64,000 nt of DNA, taken from positions 31,873 to 95,872 of the forward strand of contig JADKAE010000051.1 of assembly GCA_016715405.1 (NCBI GenBank), read 5' to 3'. This DNA comes from Saprospiraceae bacterium (GTDB lineage Bacteria; Bacteroidota; Bacteroidia; Chitinophagales; Saprospiraceae). Positions within the stretch are counted from its first letter, which is position 1, and the number at the start of each line of letters is the position of its first letter. Positions 10,406 to 21,193 of the stretch are shown in pieces. The translations under genes and the position numbers were made by a program. Below the pieces are notes generated by a model. The model saw only the letters and a list, made by a program, of their open reading frames with translations. It searched no databases and had not been told where the DNA came from.

Positions 10406-11737
10406 ATGTTTATGATGGAAACCAATGCTTTTAGACCGGATGTAGTCGTTGCCCTGGACATAGGTACGACAAAAGTGTGCGCCATCGCCGGGCGCCGCAA
10501 TGAATACGGCAAACTGGAGATACTAGGGGTGGGAAAAGTGGATTCGGAAGGAGTTCTCCGCGGTGTCGTTTCAAATATCGAAAAAACGGTTAACGCCATT
10601 TCTGATGCCATTGGCATTGTGCGGCGCAGCACCGGCGTAGATTTCAAAGTGGTACACGTAGGTATTGCCGGGCAGCATATCAAAAGCCTGCAACACCGCG
10701 GTATCTTAACCCGCGACAACGACCATACCGAAATCAGCCAGCGCGATATCGACAGGCTTATTACCGATATGCACAAACTGGTATTGCCGCCCGGCGACAA
10801 GATCCTGCACGTGATTCCGCAAGAATACACGGTAGACAATGAGCAGGGCATCCTCGACCCCATCGGCATGTCGGGCATCCGGATGGAAGCCAATTTCCAT
10901 ATTATTACCGGCCAGATTACCGCTTCTAATAATATCCATCGCTGTGTGGAACGATCGGGCATGCGCGTTGCCAATATGACGCTCGAACCCATCGCTTCGG
11001 CTGCCGCCGTACTCAGCGATGAAGAAAAAGAAGCCGGTGTAGCCCTGGTAGATATCGGCGGAGGCACTACCGATATCACGATATTCCAGGATGGTATCAT
11101 TCGCCATACCGCCGTGGTGCCCTTTGGTGGCAATGTGATTACCAAAGACATCAAAGACGGCTGCAATGTGATGGTGCAGCAGGCAGAAAAGCTGAAGGTC
11201 AAATTCGGCTCCGCTATGTCAGAGGAGGTTTACGACAACCGAATCATTACCATACCCGGCCTCAAAGGTCGCGACCCGAAAGAGATCTCCGAGAAAAACC
11301 TCGCCCGCATTATCCAGGCGCGCGTGGAGGAGATCCTCGACTATGTGGTGTGGGAAATTCGCCGCTCGGGCTACGAACGCAAGCTTATCGGCGGCATCGT
11401 GCTTACAGGCGGCGGCGCCTTGCTCAACCATATCGATAAGTTGTCGGAATACCACACAGGACTGCCTACCCGCATCGGCATCCCCATTGAACACCTGGCC
11501 CACGGCTACAATGAACAACTGAGCAATCCGATTTTCGCTACGGCTATCGGCCTCTTGCTCAAAGGCATTGAAGACCTCGAAGCAGGCAAGGTGCGCATCG
11601 AAGCGCCTCCTGTACAAGAGAGACAGCCCAACCAGGAAGAAGAGGAAGAAGCCACGATGGCCGGCGGCAGATGGTACGAACAACTGTTCCGCAAAACCAA
11701 AGAGTGGTTTGAAGCAGAACCCGATTCAGAATTCTGA
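10406..11737 (+). CDS. ftsA: Cell division protein FtsA
   Basis: Actin-like ATPase that tethers FtsZ filaments to the membrane. The ASKHA fold is visible: ALDIGTTKVCAIAGR as phosphate 1, VALVDIGGGTTDITIF as phosphate 2 and GGIVLTGGGALL as the adenosine motif. The SHS2/1C domain lies between. The C-terminal helix GRWYEQLFRKTKEWF is amphipathic and fits the membrane-targeting sequence. I use ATG 10406; two further ATG codons follow within five residues and could be the true start. The 443 residues are normal. The next gene is ftsZ after 137 bases. Confidence 0.96.
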   Translation: MFMMETNAFRPDVVVALDIGTTKVCAIAGRRNEYGKLEILGVGKVDSEGVLRGVVSNIEKTVNAISDAIGIVRRSTGVDFKVVHVGIAGQHIKSLQHRGILTRDNDHTEISQRDIDRLITDMHKLVLPPGDKILHVIPQEYTVDNEQGILDPIGMSGIRMEANFHIITGQITASNNIHRCVERSGMRVANMTLEPIASAAAVLSDEEKEAGVALVDIGGGTTDITIFQDGIIRHTAVVPFGGNVITKDIKDGCNVMVQQAEKLKVKFGSAMSEEVYDNRIITIPGLKGRDPKEISEKNLARIIQARVEEILDYVVWEIRRSGYERKLIGGIVLTGGGALLNHIDKLSEYHTGLPTRIGIPIEHLAHGYNEQLSNPIFATAIGLLLKGIEDLEAGKVRIEAPPVQERQPNQEEEEEATMAGGRWYEQLFRKTKEWFEAEPDSEF

Positions 11738-11874
11738 CCGGGCCTTAGCCCCGGGACGCCAACGGGCGCCCCAGCGAGTTGATATTTTGATTTTTGTCCA
11801 TTGGATGCCCCACTTACTGATACTAATATAACCTTGCGGACATCCAGCGGCAGTATTCACAAAAAACAGCAGCC

Positions 11875-13334
11875 ATGTTATTCGATTTGCCAAAAGGTGA
11901 AAGCCCGATCATAAAACTCATCGGCGTAGGCGGTGGCGGAAGCAACGCGGTTACCCACATGTTCAAGCAGGGTATCGTCGGCGTAGATTTTGCCATCTGC
12001 AATACCGACTCCCAGGCCATGGAAATGAGCCCGGTTCCTACTAAAATTCAACTGGGACCCTTCCTTACCGAAGGTCGCGGCGCCGGCTCCAAGCCCAATA
12101 TCGGCAAGCTGGCCTGTGAGGAATCTATCGAGGATGTGCGCAAGTATCTCGAAAATAATTGCCGCATGTTGTTCATCACCGCCGGCATGGGCGGCGGCAC
12201 CGGCACCGGCGCCGCTCCGATCATTGCCAAAACGGCGCGCGAGATGGATATTCTCACGGTAGGTATCATTACACTGCCCTTTACTTTTGAAGGCCGCCGC
12301 CGTACCGAACAAGGCACCGACGGCCTTTCGGAACTGCGCAAAAACGTAGATACGCTCATCGTGATATCTAACGATAAACTGCGTCAGATCTACGGCAATC
12401 TGTCTATCTCGGAAGCCTTCGCAGAAGCCGATAATATCCTCACCACTGCCGCTAAAGGTATCGCCGAGATTATCACGGTACCCGGCTATGTCAACGTCGA
12501 CTTTGAAGACGTGAATACGGTGATGCGCGATAGCGGAGTAGCTATCATGGGCACCGCGACCGCCGCCGGCGAAGATCGCGCCAAACGCGCCGTGGACGAA
12601 GCCCTGCATTCGCCCCTGCTGGAGGACAACCATATCAAAGGCGCCCAGCATATCCTGCTCAATATCTCTTCGGGCACTAAAGAGGTGACGATGGACGAGA
12701 TCTTCGAAATTACGGAGTTCGTCCAGGAGGAAGCAGGCTACGGCACCGACCTCATCTGGGGTAACTGCTACGACGAATCGCTGGGCGATAAGATCAGCGT
12801 GACGGTGATCGCTACGGGCTTTGAGCACAACGACGACCTCAAAGCACAAAAACGACAACCACCGACCGCATCGTGGTTTCGCTCGATGACGATGAAAAAA
12901 GGAATAACCCGGAACAGCGCATTACCCTATCGGATATAGGTTTTGAACAAAATGACAAACCCGACGCCAATACGTTCGAGTTTGATAATGTCCGCAATGC
13001 GTACGATAAGTTCCACCAGCGCCACCACTATTCCTACGAAGAACCCTACGTGAGAAACGAAGATAAGGATAAAGAGCGCGAAGACGAAGAACGCCGCAAG
13101 ATGCAGGAACGCGAATCTAAACGCCGCGAAAAATTGCGTGTGCAAACGCTCAAGCTCAATAATCCGCAAACGATCAATGAATTGGAAAGCGAACCGGCCT
13201 ACCTGCGCCGCGGTGTCCATCTCGACGATGTGCCCAACTCCGGCGACCACTCGATGTCGCGCTGGGTGATCAGCGACGACGAAGAACCCGAGTTTAAGGA
13301 AGGCAATTCGTATTTACACGACAATGTAGATTAG
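11875..13334 (+). CDS. ftsZ: Cell division GTPase FtsZ, one frameshift in the C-terminal linker
   Basis: Tubulin-like GTPase forming the Z ring. The tubulin signature GGGTGTGAAP lies near residues 106-115, preceded by GVGGGGSNAV near 18-26. NVDFEDVNTVM and DRAKRAVDEAL follow. A single missing A near 12850 shifts the frame at the end of the globular domain; restoring it joins a long charged linker rich in Glu, Arg and Lys. The C-terminus NSYLHDNVD is the form typical of Bacteroidota. Total length is about 486 residues. It closes the dcw cluster and is followed by a rho-independent terminator. Confidence 0.95.
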
Positions 13335-13362
13335 TCCAGAATAAGCATTGGATATTCATCAG

Positions 13363-13395
13363 GGGCTGTACTTCCGGGTATAGCCCTTTTTTTTT
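13363..13395 (+). terminator. Rho-independent terminator after ftsZ
   Basis: An 8-bp stem, GGGCTGTA (13363-13370) with TATAGCCC (13379-13386), contains one G-T pair and is followed by nine T. It lies 28 bases after the ftsZ stop and is followed directly by a second, much longer repeat hairpin. Confidence 0.85.
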
Positions 13396-13474
13396 AGCGG
13401 TCAGCAGTCAGTTATCAGCAGTCAGGTCATAGTAGCTGAGTCCTGACTGCTGATAGCTGACTGCTGAGAGCTGA
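13396..13474. repeat. Intergenic word-repeat hairpin, CTGACTG family (copy 1)
   Basis: Left arm (31 bases from 13396) and right arm match as reverse complements at 28 of 31 positions, around a loop of about 15 bases. Both arms are built from CAGCAGTCAG / CTGACTGCTG words. The same words occur at 17593 and 21706. Confidence 0.9.
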
Positions 13475-13707
13475 AAAAAGCCCTTTCAGCCCCCAAAAAT
13501 TACCGTTCATAGAAAAAAAGTGGCGCGTATCGGTAACATCACCCAACTTTGTAGTATCAATTGAATGTCTGGCACTTGCTAAATGATCCGCACTAAAAAG
13601 TTTTAACATTACTTTAAATGGACATGAAGCAACATCCGGAGAAAAAAGAGTTCTTAAGGTAAAGACGACGAATTTAATTCCCATGCACCCTAAAACATAT
13701 CCCGATT
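13475..13707. other. Intergenic stretch after the ftsZ terminator
   Basis: Together with the terminator and hairpin this makes a 373-base gene-free interval. I see no convincing gene or RNA in this part. A CAACTTTG at 13544-13551 is one mismatch from the Bacteroidota minus-7 box and could serve the small gene at 13708, but no minus-33 box is obvious. Confidence 0.5.
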
Positions 13708-13980
13708 ATGAACAACCGCAAAATTAAACTGGCCTTGACCGTGGGCCTGATGAACGCCGAAGCAAGCAATAACGCCATCTACTTTGTAAAAGAAGTGATG
13801 CAGGGATTCCAGGAAGTAGGCGCTTTCCTCGGATCAGTACTCAAAGACAAATCGACGCTCAATAGCAACCATATCCGCCAAACGTATGCCGTGCAATTCG
13901 AAAATTGTACCGTAAACGTCGACCTGGTTTCTAACCCCAATTCACAATATCAATATGTACAAGGTTTTCAACTGAATTAA
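13708..13980 (+). CDS. Small conserved-looking protein of unknown function (90 aa)
   Basis: I do not recognise this protein. The frame opens with ATG and ends in TAA just before a strong terminator, which argues for a real single-gene transcript. It has no signal peptide or membrane helix. The first half is helical in character (KLALTVGLMNAEASNNAIYFVKEVMQGFQEV). The second half alternates polar and hydrophobic residues as in beta strands (YAVQFENCTVNVDLVS). It contains a single cysteine. It stands between the ftsZ terminator region and a converging helicase gene, with no operon partner. Confidence 0.65.
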   Translation: MNNRKIKLALTVGLMNAEASNNAIYFVKEVMQGFQEVGAFLGSVLKDKSTLNSNHIRQTYAVQFENCTVNVDLVSNPNSQYQYVQGFQLN

Positions 13981-14021
13981 CCGACATCTATTACTGTTAA
14001 CATATCCAAAGCATGCCAAGA

Positions 14022-14056
14022 GGCGGCACCTTCATCGGGCCGCCTTTTGTGTTTTT
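14022..14056 (+). terminator. Rho-independent terminator after the 90-aa gene
   Basis: GGCGGC (14022-14027) pairs with GCCGCC (14039-14044), followed by TTTTGTGTTTTT. It lies about 40 bases after the small gene. Confidence 0.88.
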
Positions 14057-14062
14057 AAATAC

Positions 14063-14108
14063 GGTTTAGTAGGGTTTAGTGCATTCGCAGTTTAGCGATT
14101 GGGTTTAG
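14063..14108. repeat. Intergenic GTTTAG word repeat (copy 2, single arm)
   Basis: Four GTTTAG words lie in one orientation, with the spacers TAGG, TGCATTCGCA and CGATTGG. It is nearly the reverse complement of the element at 8131. No complementary right arm is present here. Confidence 0.8.
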
Positions 14109-14125
14109 AGACCAAAATCTTACAG

Positions 14126-14210
14126 TCGCCCCCTCCCCAAGTCTCCCCCTCCCCAAGTCGCCCCCTCACCCCCTCTCCCCTCACCCCCTCTCCCCCTCTC
14201 CCCCTCACCA
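14126..14210. repeat. C-rich word repeat (CCCCCTC family, copy 1)
   Basis: An almost pure pyrimidine tract built of CCCCCTCNCC and CCCCAAGTC words. It supplies the stop codon and last residues of the converging helicase gene (stop complement at 14205-14207). A second tract with the same word lies at 20241. It forms one arm only. Confidence 0.8.
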
Positions 14211-17200
14211 CCCCCGACAGTCCGCCATCAAAGCCTCATACAGCGGGCTATTGCCCAATATTTCCCGGTTTCCAAGTATAATCACCTGCTCCCTCGCCCG
14301 GGTCAGCGCCACGTTGAGCCGCCGGTCAGTGCCCTCGTCGGATAGTGAAATCAACGCGCTGAGCTGACTGAGCGAATTGGTACACAGCGACAACAGAATG
14401 ATATCGCGTGCGCCACCCTGGTATCGCTCTACGGTATCTATGGTGAGCAAAGAAAGGTTGATGCCCTGTTTTTCGAGTACGCTCCTGATCTGGGCGATCT
14501 GGGCGCGGTAGGGAGTGATAATACCCAGACTGTTGGCGCTAAAATCGCGCCCGGAAGCGGCGTATAGCTTTTGGATGCGCGCCACCAGGTCGGATACCAG
14601 CGTGGCTTCGTGTACGTTGGTTTTCTGGTTGGCACTGCTTTCATCTACCGGTGTTGACAAGAATATGTTGCGCTCCCGGCACAACAGGTCCTCCAGCTTG
14701 TCGAGGCCGCCCAGGTCGGGGTGGGGCAGTGGCGCCTTTTGCCTTTCGTGGGTGCGGGTCCCCTGCGGCAGTGTTTGGAAGGTTTTATTATAAAAATATT
14801 GGTTGGGAAAGGTCATGATGTCTTTGTGCATCCGCCCCTGGTGGCTCAATTGCGCAAAGGCCCAATGCCAACCTTCGGATTGACAGCGCTTGTATAGCCT
14901 TTCAAAAAACGAATTGCGCAGGTTCAACATGCCGAGCGCCTGCAAATCGGGGTCGTCGACGGCAGAGGCTTGCGGCGACTGGGCGACCACTGCAGGCAGC
15001 TGTTGATGGTCGCCGATGAGGATGAATCGCTCAAAACGAGGCAATAAACCCGCCAGCGCCGGCTCCAGCACCTGCGAAGCTTCGTCGATGATGACGCGCT
15101 GGAAGGTTTTGAGCTGCAACAATTCGGGTTTGGCCATGATGCCCGCCACGGTAGCCACTACGATGCGGTGCCCTTCGATGACGGCCAGCAATTCCTGGCG
15201 GGTGCGCGCCTTTGAGGTCTTGGCATCGAGCAATTGCGGCAGAAAACGCTCTTCAGTGGAATATCGCGAGCCAATGCGCAGGTAATGCCGGCGGATATCC
15301 CCGCCCAATTCTTCGATGGAAGCGCATATCTCATCTACCGCCCGGTTGGTGTACGCCAACAGGAGCACGTTTTCGCGCGTATGCGCCAATAACCAGCCTA
15401 CCATGTGTTTGAGCATCAGACTGGTCTTGCCGGTGCCCGGCGGGCCCCACAATAGGAAATAATCGGGCGCGCCGAGGGCTTTTTTCAGAATGTCGTATTG
15501 TTCCGGGGTGAGCTCTTCAATGGAGGGCATCTCAATGGGAGGGCCTTGGCGAGGCGCTTCCTGTGTGAGCAATAACCTGCGTTTTCCAGGAGTGGTGAGT
15601 GTCCATTCAAACAAACTGCGATACAGCGAGTTAAAGCTGCTGTCGAGCAGGTCGTGTTCGAGATTCCAGTAGTCTATTTCGTTGAAAATGCGGTCGTTAA
15701 ACTGGGGCGAGCGCAGCCGCACGATGACCTCGTTGTTGACCATTTCTACGATGGTGCATTTGAAGATCTGCCCCGACAAGACGTCGTCGGCCAGGGGGTA
15801 CAAGACCGCGATATCGCCCTTGCGGAAATTGGCGAGGGCATTGGTTTTGGTGGTGCGCGAAAAGATGATTAGCGGGTCTTCTTCGCGGGCCCGGTTGTTG
15901 ATCACCTGCAGGTGACTGAGCACTTCGAAGTTTTCCTGTTTTTCTTCCAGCTTGTTGAGCCACAGTGCCGCCATGCCGTTGGGCGCGTCGATGCCCTGCT
16001 GCCCGGTCTTGGCCAGTTGCTGCTCGCGGGCGATAAACCCCGAAAAAGCGACGAAATATTTGCGCTCAAGGGCGCTCAGCGCTTGATAAGCCTGATAAAA
16101 CACGGCCATGTCGCGCTGTACAAAACCTTTGAAATTTTGGGGGTTGAGTTTGCCGAATAACCGCCTGCCGGCATCAAGGATGTCGTCGCCCTGCGCACTG
16201 AGCCCCGACAACAGCCACTCGATAGCCACCAACTGGTTGCGGGCCTGCAAAGCCTCGTATTGCAGGGATTTGACCGCCGGTGCATAACGAAGCGGTTTTT
16301 CTTCTTGTCCGGAATAAAGTATGTAACAAATGGGATCCAACTGTTTGCCGTAGGCCGAGCGAATGAGCAGGTCGTAAAGCAGGGTTTGTATATAATGCGA
16401 GGCGCCGATGCCGTAAGCATTGGGCATAAACGGCTTGCCGCTTTTGAGTTCTACGATGGCCGAGCGCGAACTGCCCGTGGGGTCGCGGTAAAAGACGTCG
16501 AGGCGGCCCTGCAGGCCGTAGGTTTCTGAGAAGAAGGTCGGCTCCAGGGTGCAATCTTCGGGGCTGATGTTTTCAGTCTGAAAGCCCCCTTTGGTCATTT
16601 GGCTTAATGTAACGTAGTGTTTTTGAATATTTTGTAAAATGGCTTTGATCTCGCCATCTGAAAACAGGCAAAACGCGAGGGGGTTGGTGTGAAATAATTT
16701 CTGGCGCAAATCGGGAAAGGTGATGCCGGGAAGGTCATCAGTTGGTCGAGGAAGTAGTTGGCGATGTTGCCCACTACCAATGCCGCAGAAGGCGCAAAGG
16801 GCAGGAAGCGCTTCAGCAGAAAACCCCAGGGATCGACCTGCCCGTCGCGGAAGGCCTCGGCCACAGCCGACACGTCGAGCAGGTAGTCGGGCGCTATCAC
16901 GATGGCTTTGGGTCGGTACACGCCTTCCTGGTCGATTTCTACGTCAAGCAGATTGAGCGCGGTGGGAAAGCCGAATACGCTGCGCAAGGTTTTTATGGTG
17001 AGTTCAAAATTGTCGTTGTGGCCGGTGATGTTGTACGATATGCGGATTGGGTCTTCGGGGCGCGCTTCGTCGCGGGCAACCAGCGTATTGCTTTCGGGCT
17101 CGTCGGAAAGCGCCAATACGCGGGCTTTGGCGCGAAAGCTCTGAGCCTTGGAGCTCGCAAATGGGATGGGCCAGTCGGCAGGTAACAAAAGCGATAGGCT

Positions 17201-17545
17201 TTCGGGCGCCGGCGTCTGCCACAGTACCTCAATGATAGCGGCATTGACTTTCAACCCCAGCGCCACGGTGGCCGCTTCCTGCCCCTGGCGCCTGTCAGTG
17301 GCCATCCGCCGGAAGGCGTGCAAATAGTATTGCAGCCGCCGGTCAATTTGTTGCTGGTGGCACACATAAGCCATTCGCGCAAACAAAGTGGAAAAAAGCA
17401 ACTGCTCTTTTTTGGAGGCTTCTACGAATATCAGGCTCAACAGCCGGTACAGGGCGTCCGTTTTGCCCACAGTATCCAACTCCTGGTTGCGGGCAATTTT
17501 TTCTATTTCTTTAAATAATAAAACGGCTAACGCCTCTGAGGACAT
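14205..17545 (-). CDS. Dna2-like nuclease-helicase fusion (RecB/Cas4-type nuclease plus SF1B helicase), frameshifted
   Basis: Predicted DNA end-processing enzyme of about 1110 residues in three parts. The first third is a family-specific region I do not recognise. A PD-(D/E)XK nuclease follows, with GRLD, VELKSGK and a QTLLY motif. The C-terminal half is a superfamily 1B helicase: Walker A GPPGTGKTS, Walker B VIIDEASQ, motif III GDHQQLPAV, motif V TIDTVERYQGGARD and motif VI RRLNVALTRARE. One frameshift near 16725 separates the N-terminal third. I start at ATG 17545 (MSSEALAVLL); the frame stays open to 17653 only by reading through a word repeat. Role in repair or defence cannot be told from sequence alone. 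Confidence 0.85.
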
Positions 17546-17592
17546 AGATTGGTTTTTTCTTGCTGCAAAATACGATATCCATTTCAGATTTA

Positions 17593-17644
17593 GGACTGCG
17601 GATTTCGGATTGCGGATTGCTGACTGCTGACTGCTGACTGCTGA
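17593..17644. repeat. CTGACTG word repeat (copy 2, single arm)
   Basis: Four TGACTGC words in tandem follow GGATT and GCGGATT words, ending in CTGATTTTTT. It lies in the divergent gap between the helicase (-) and the T9SS protein (+). Read on the minus strand it is open and extends the helicase frame artificially. Confidence 0.85.
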
Positions 17645-17693
17645 TTTTTTCATATCTTAGTGCTTTCAAAATACGTAACTATCTATAAAACCC

Positions 17694-20240
17694 ATGACAA
17701 TGTATCGTTCTCTGAGATATGCAGCGCTCCTAACTATAATAGTGGGTATTTTCGCTTGCGCGCAAAAATCAAAAGCCCCCGCCAAAGCGGCGCCGGACTG
17801 GCCATGGAACAATGGGGCCTCGCCCGCTCCTGGCCCGACGGCCGCATCTACGCCCGACACCTCAGCGTAGCCCTCGCCCAACGCAACCTCGAACTCGATT
17901 TTCGCACCGACGACCCCCAGTGGGAAGCCCTCGGGCCCAAAAATATCGGCGGCCGCAGCATCAGCCTGGCCTTCCACCCCCTCGATAGCAATATCATCTA
18001 CGTGGGCACAGCCAGCGGCGGACTCTGGCGCACCACCACAGCCGGCATAGGCGTCAACGCCTGGGAACGCATCTCTACCGGCTACCCCGTGCTGGGCGTA
18101 GGCGCCATAGCCATCAACCCCAACGACCCCGACGAAATGTACATCGGCACCGGCGAAGTATACAACTATACCGCCGCCGCCCCCAACGTCTACAACCGCC
18201 TCACCCGCGGCTCTTACGGCATCGGCATACTGAAAACTACCGACGGCGGCGCCACCTGGACCAAGTCGCTCGACTGGTCGCTCGACGAACTTACCGGCGT
18301 GTGGGACCTGGTGATCAACCCCCAGCACCCGTCCACCGTGTGGGCAGCCACTACCCGCGGACTCTACCGCAGCTACGACGCCGGCCAGAACTGGGAAATC
18401 GCCCACGACCTGGAAATGGCTATGGATATCGAAATGCATCCCCAGGATACTACGAAAATTTGGGTATCCATGGCGCCTACCTGAGCCCCGATGCCGGCGT
18501 GTACCGCTCTACCGACGGCGGCAACTCCTGGAGCCTGTCGCCGGGACTGCCCTCCGACTATACCGGCAAAACCATGCTGGCCATAAGCCCGTACGAACCG
18601 CAGGTGATGTACGCCTCCGTTGCCGACGCCTTTGTGAGCCGGGGACTGTACCGCTCTACCGACGGCGGCGACAACTGGCAATTGATGAGCACCAAGGACG
18701 TGGCCGCCTACCAGGGTTGGTATTCCCACGACGTGGCCGTGATGCCCAACGTGCCCAATCTGGTGTTGTACGGGGGTATTGATATGCACAAATCTATCAC
18801 AGGAGGCGCTAACCCGTTGCAAAAATCCTATTGGTATAACTGGGATTTCGGCGTAACACCAGTAGGCGGCCCCGAAGGCCCTCCTGATTATGTTCACGCC
18901 GATATTCACGGCATTTATTTTTCACCCCACCACTCCCACCAGGCATTTGCGGTAACCGACGGCGGTGTATTGTTCTCGGGTGATGCCGGCGAAAGCTGGG
19001 AAGGCCGCAACGGCGGCTTCCAGAGCCAGCAGTTTTATGCCAATTTCTCCAACTCAAGCACCGATTCAAGTTTCGCTATCGGCGGCATGCAGGACAACGC
19101 CACGGCCATCTACCTCGGCGGCGACGCCTGGCGACGCGTCATCGGCGGCGACGGTATGAGCACGGCTATTAATCCCGACAATGACATGGTGGTGTACGGC
19201 ACTTCGCAAAATCTAAACCTGCAACGCTCAATGAACCGGGGGCAAACTTTTAGCTCCGCCGCCGTGACTTCCGCCAACGGCGAAGCCAAAAATTTCAATG
19301 CCCCCTATGAATTGGCGCCCAACAACCCCAACCTGATATTCGCCGGTGCCCAACGCCTGCACCGGTCGACCAACGGCGGCGCCAACTGGGCGGCTACTAC
19401 TACGGCATTGGTCGACGGAGGCAACTCCATCCTCACGATAGCTATATCGCCCTTTGATGAAGACGTGATCTATATCGGCACCTCGCCCAATTTTAACGAC
19501 CCCCGCATTTTAAAAAGTACCAACAGCGGCAGCACCTGGACGTATATCAACGGCCTGCCCAACCGCACGGCAATGGATATCGTGTTCCACCCCGATGACG
19601 AGGAAACGGTCTTCGTGGTCTTTTCCGGCTTTAATACCGAGCACGTCTACCGCACTACCGACGGCGGCGCCACCTGGACCGCCATCGACAACGGACTGCC
19701 CGATGTGCCCACCAATACGCTGTTTATCGATCCCGATTTCCCTCAGCATCTGTATGTGGGCAATGATGTAGGCTTGTATATTTCGTACGATAGCGGCGAC
19801 AACTGGGAACCCTACGGCGAAGGCCCCTCCGACGCCGTCATGGTGATGCACCTGAGCCACTCTCCCGCCAACGACAAGCTGCGCATAGCCACGCACGGAC
19901 TGGGCGTATACCAGGTAGATCTGGCAGAGGCGCCCGTCACTTCGAGCAACGAGCCTGCAAAAGAACGACTGCTGCTCAAAGCGCCCTATCCCAATCCTTC
20001 AAGTGATATGGTCACGATAGAATGGCAATTGCCGGCGCCCACCCGCGCCAGACTGTCGCTCTACAACGCCCAGGGCCGGTTAATCCGCGTGCTGGAAAAC
20101 CGCGCCATGCCCGCCGGCGATCATCAATATCATTGTCGGTAAAGGATATCCCAGAAGGAGTTTACGCTTTTGTGCTGGAAGGCAACGAGGCAGGAAAAAC
20201 AGGGTTCAGAACGGCGAAGGCTTTCGTAGTCTCCCCTTGA
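17694..20240 (+). CDS. Secreted BNR/sortilin-type beta-propeller protein with T9SS sorting domain, frameshifted
   Basis: Exported protein of about 850 residues. It starts at ATG 17694 or 17700 with a signal sequence ending in FACAQKSKAPAK, possibly a lipobox. The body repeats blades of the type YRSTDGGNSW, KTTDGGATW and RTTDGGATW, the Asp-box motif of sialidase and VPS10-like propellers. The C-terminus (from about 19970: YPNPSSDMVTIEWQLP, ending GFRTAKAFVVSP) is a type A type IX secretion sorting tail. Frameshifts near 17800, 18475 and 20133 each correspond to one missing base. Function may be glycan binding or surface adhesion; an enzyme activity is not shown. Its stop abuts a C-rich repeat. 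Confidence 0.88.
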
Positions 20241-20280
20241 TCGCCCCCTCACCCCCTCACCCCCTCGCCCCCTCCCCCCG
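20241..20280. repeat. C-rich word repeat (CCCCCTC family, copy 2)
   Basis: CCCCCTCAC words occur in tandem between the stops of two converging genes. The RNase Z stop (complement 20249-20251) and its last residues, GGGGEGVRG, are read from this tract. Confidence 0.8.
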
Positions 20281-21193
20281 GGTACCACCTTCCCTCCCGG
20301 CCCGCCTTGGAGTCACGGAAGACAACCCGGGCCTCCGCCTCCCGGGGGCCTTCATCGGGGTATCGGGGAGAAAAATGGCCCAGGAGCAGTTGCTTCGCAT
20401 CGGCCCGCCGGGCTATCTCGGCAGCCTGGGCGGCAGTAGAATGGCGGCTGATCGAGGCCTCCAACTCGTGCGAATTATCGAAAGTAGACTCGTGGTACAA
20501 CAGATCGACGCCCTGGATCAAGCCGGGCAGGCGCTCGTCGAAAGCAGTATCGGAGCAATAGGCATAGCGGCGTTGCGGCGCCGGTGGGTGAGTCAGTTCG
20601 GTATGGGGGATTAGCCTGCCATCGGATAGCAACACATCCTGGCCGGACTTGGCCTGTTTGATTTGTGTAAAATCGAGGCCGTATTCCTCGATTTTTTCAG
20701 CGCGGATATTGAGTGGGCGCGGTTTTTCACAAAATAAAAAACCCGAAGTGGGAATGCGGTGCGACAGCGGCAGGCTATACACCTGCAGGTATCGGTCTTC
20801 AAAAAGCAAATAATGGCGTTCGGTATCGACAACGTGGTAAGTGATAGGGTAGGAGAGTGCGCATTGGCTCCAGCGCAGCTGCACCGCGATCATCTCCTCC
20901 AGTCCTTCGGGGGCGTAAATATCCAGTGGAGTTTGCCGGTTGAACAGCGTATACGAAGTGAGCAGGCCGATAAGGCCGTACACGTGATCGCCGTGTAAAT
21001 GGCTGATAAAGATCTGGTTGAGTTTCTGCTTGGGCGCCTTGCAGTCGGAGAGGCGCATCTGGGTACCTTCGCCGCAATCTATCAGGTAGTAACATTCCTC
21101 ATATCGAAGCACCTGTGCCGATGGGTGTCGGCCCCTGTCGGGCAAAGCAGCGCCCGTGCCCAGCAGCAAAACCTCAAACCTGGTCACGCCCAA
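20249..21193 (-). CDS. rnz: Ribonuclease Z (tRNA 3' processing endonuclease)
   Basis: Zinc-dependent beta-lactamase-fold nuclease that trims tRNA 3' ends. The zinc motif HLHGDHVYGL lies near residues 64-73, after the LGTGAALPDRGRHPSA start and LIDCGEGTQ. Further ligands sit in YCSDTAFDE (Asp), YHESTF and LGHFSPRY. The 314 residues are slightly long because the final PGGGGEGVRG is translated from the word repeat; homologues normally end soon after REGRWY. The STAS protein gene lies immediately upstream with no gap, so the two are probably cotranscribed. Confidence 0.93.
   Translation of the reverse strand: MGVTRFEVLLLGTGAALPDRGRHPSAQVLRYEECYYLIDCGEGTQMRLSDCKAPKQKLNQIFISHLHGDHVYGLIGLLTSYTLFNRQTPLDIYAPEGLEEMIAVQLRWSQCALSYPITYHVVDTERHYLLFEDRYLQVYSLPLSHRIPTSGFLFCEKPRPLNIRAEKIEEYGLDFTQIKQAKSGQDVLLSDGRLIPHTELTHPPAPQRRYAYCSDTAFDERLPGLIQGVDLLYHESTFDNSHELEASISRHSTAAQAAEIARRADAKQLLLGHFSPRYPDEGPREAEARVVFRDSKAGREGRWYPGGGGEGVRG

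Noticed and set aside
11875..13334. Programmed frameshifting in ftsZ and other dcw genes
   Set aside because: No slippery heptamer with a downstream structure or internal Shine-Dalgarno is seen at these sites, unlike prfB. The sites are plain homopolymers with one base lost.
17546..17653. N-terminal extension of the helicase (MKKSAVSSQQSAIRNPKSAV)
   Set aside because: The extra residues are translated from the CTGACTG word repeat and have no family-like character. ATG 17545 is the better start.
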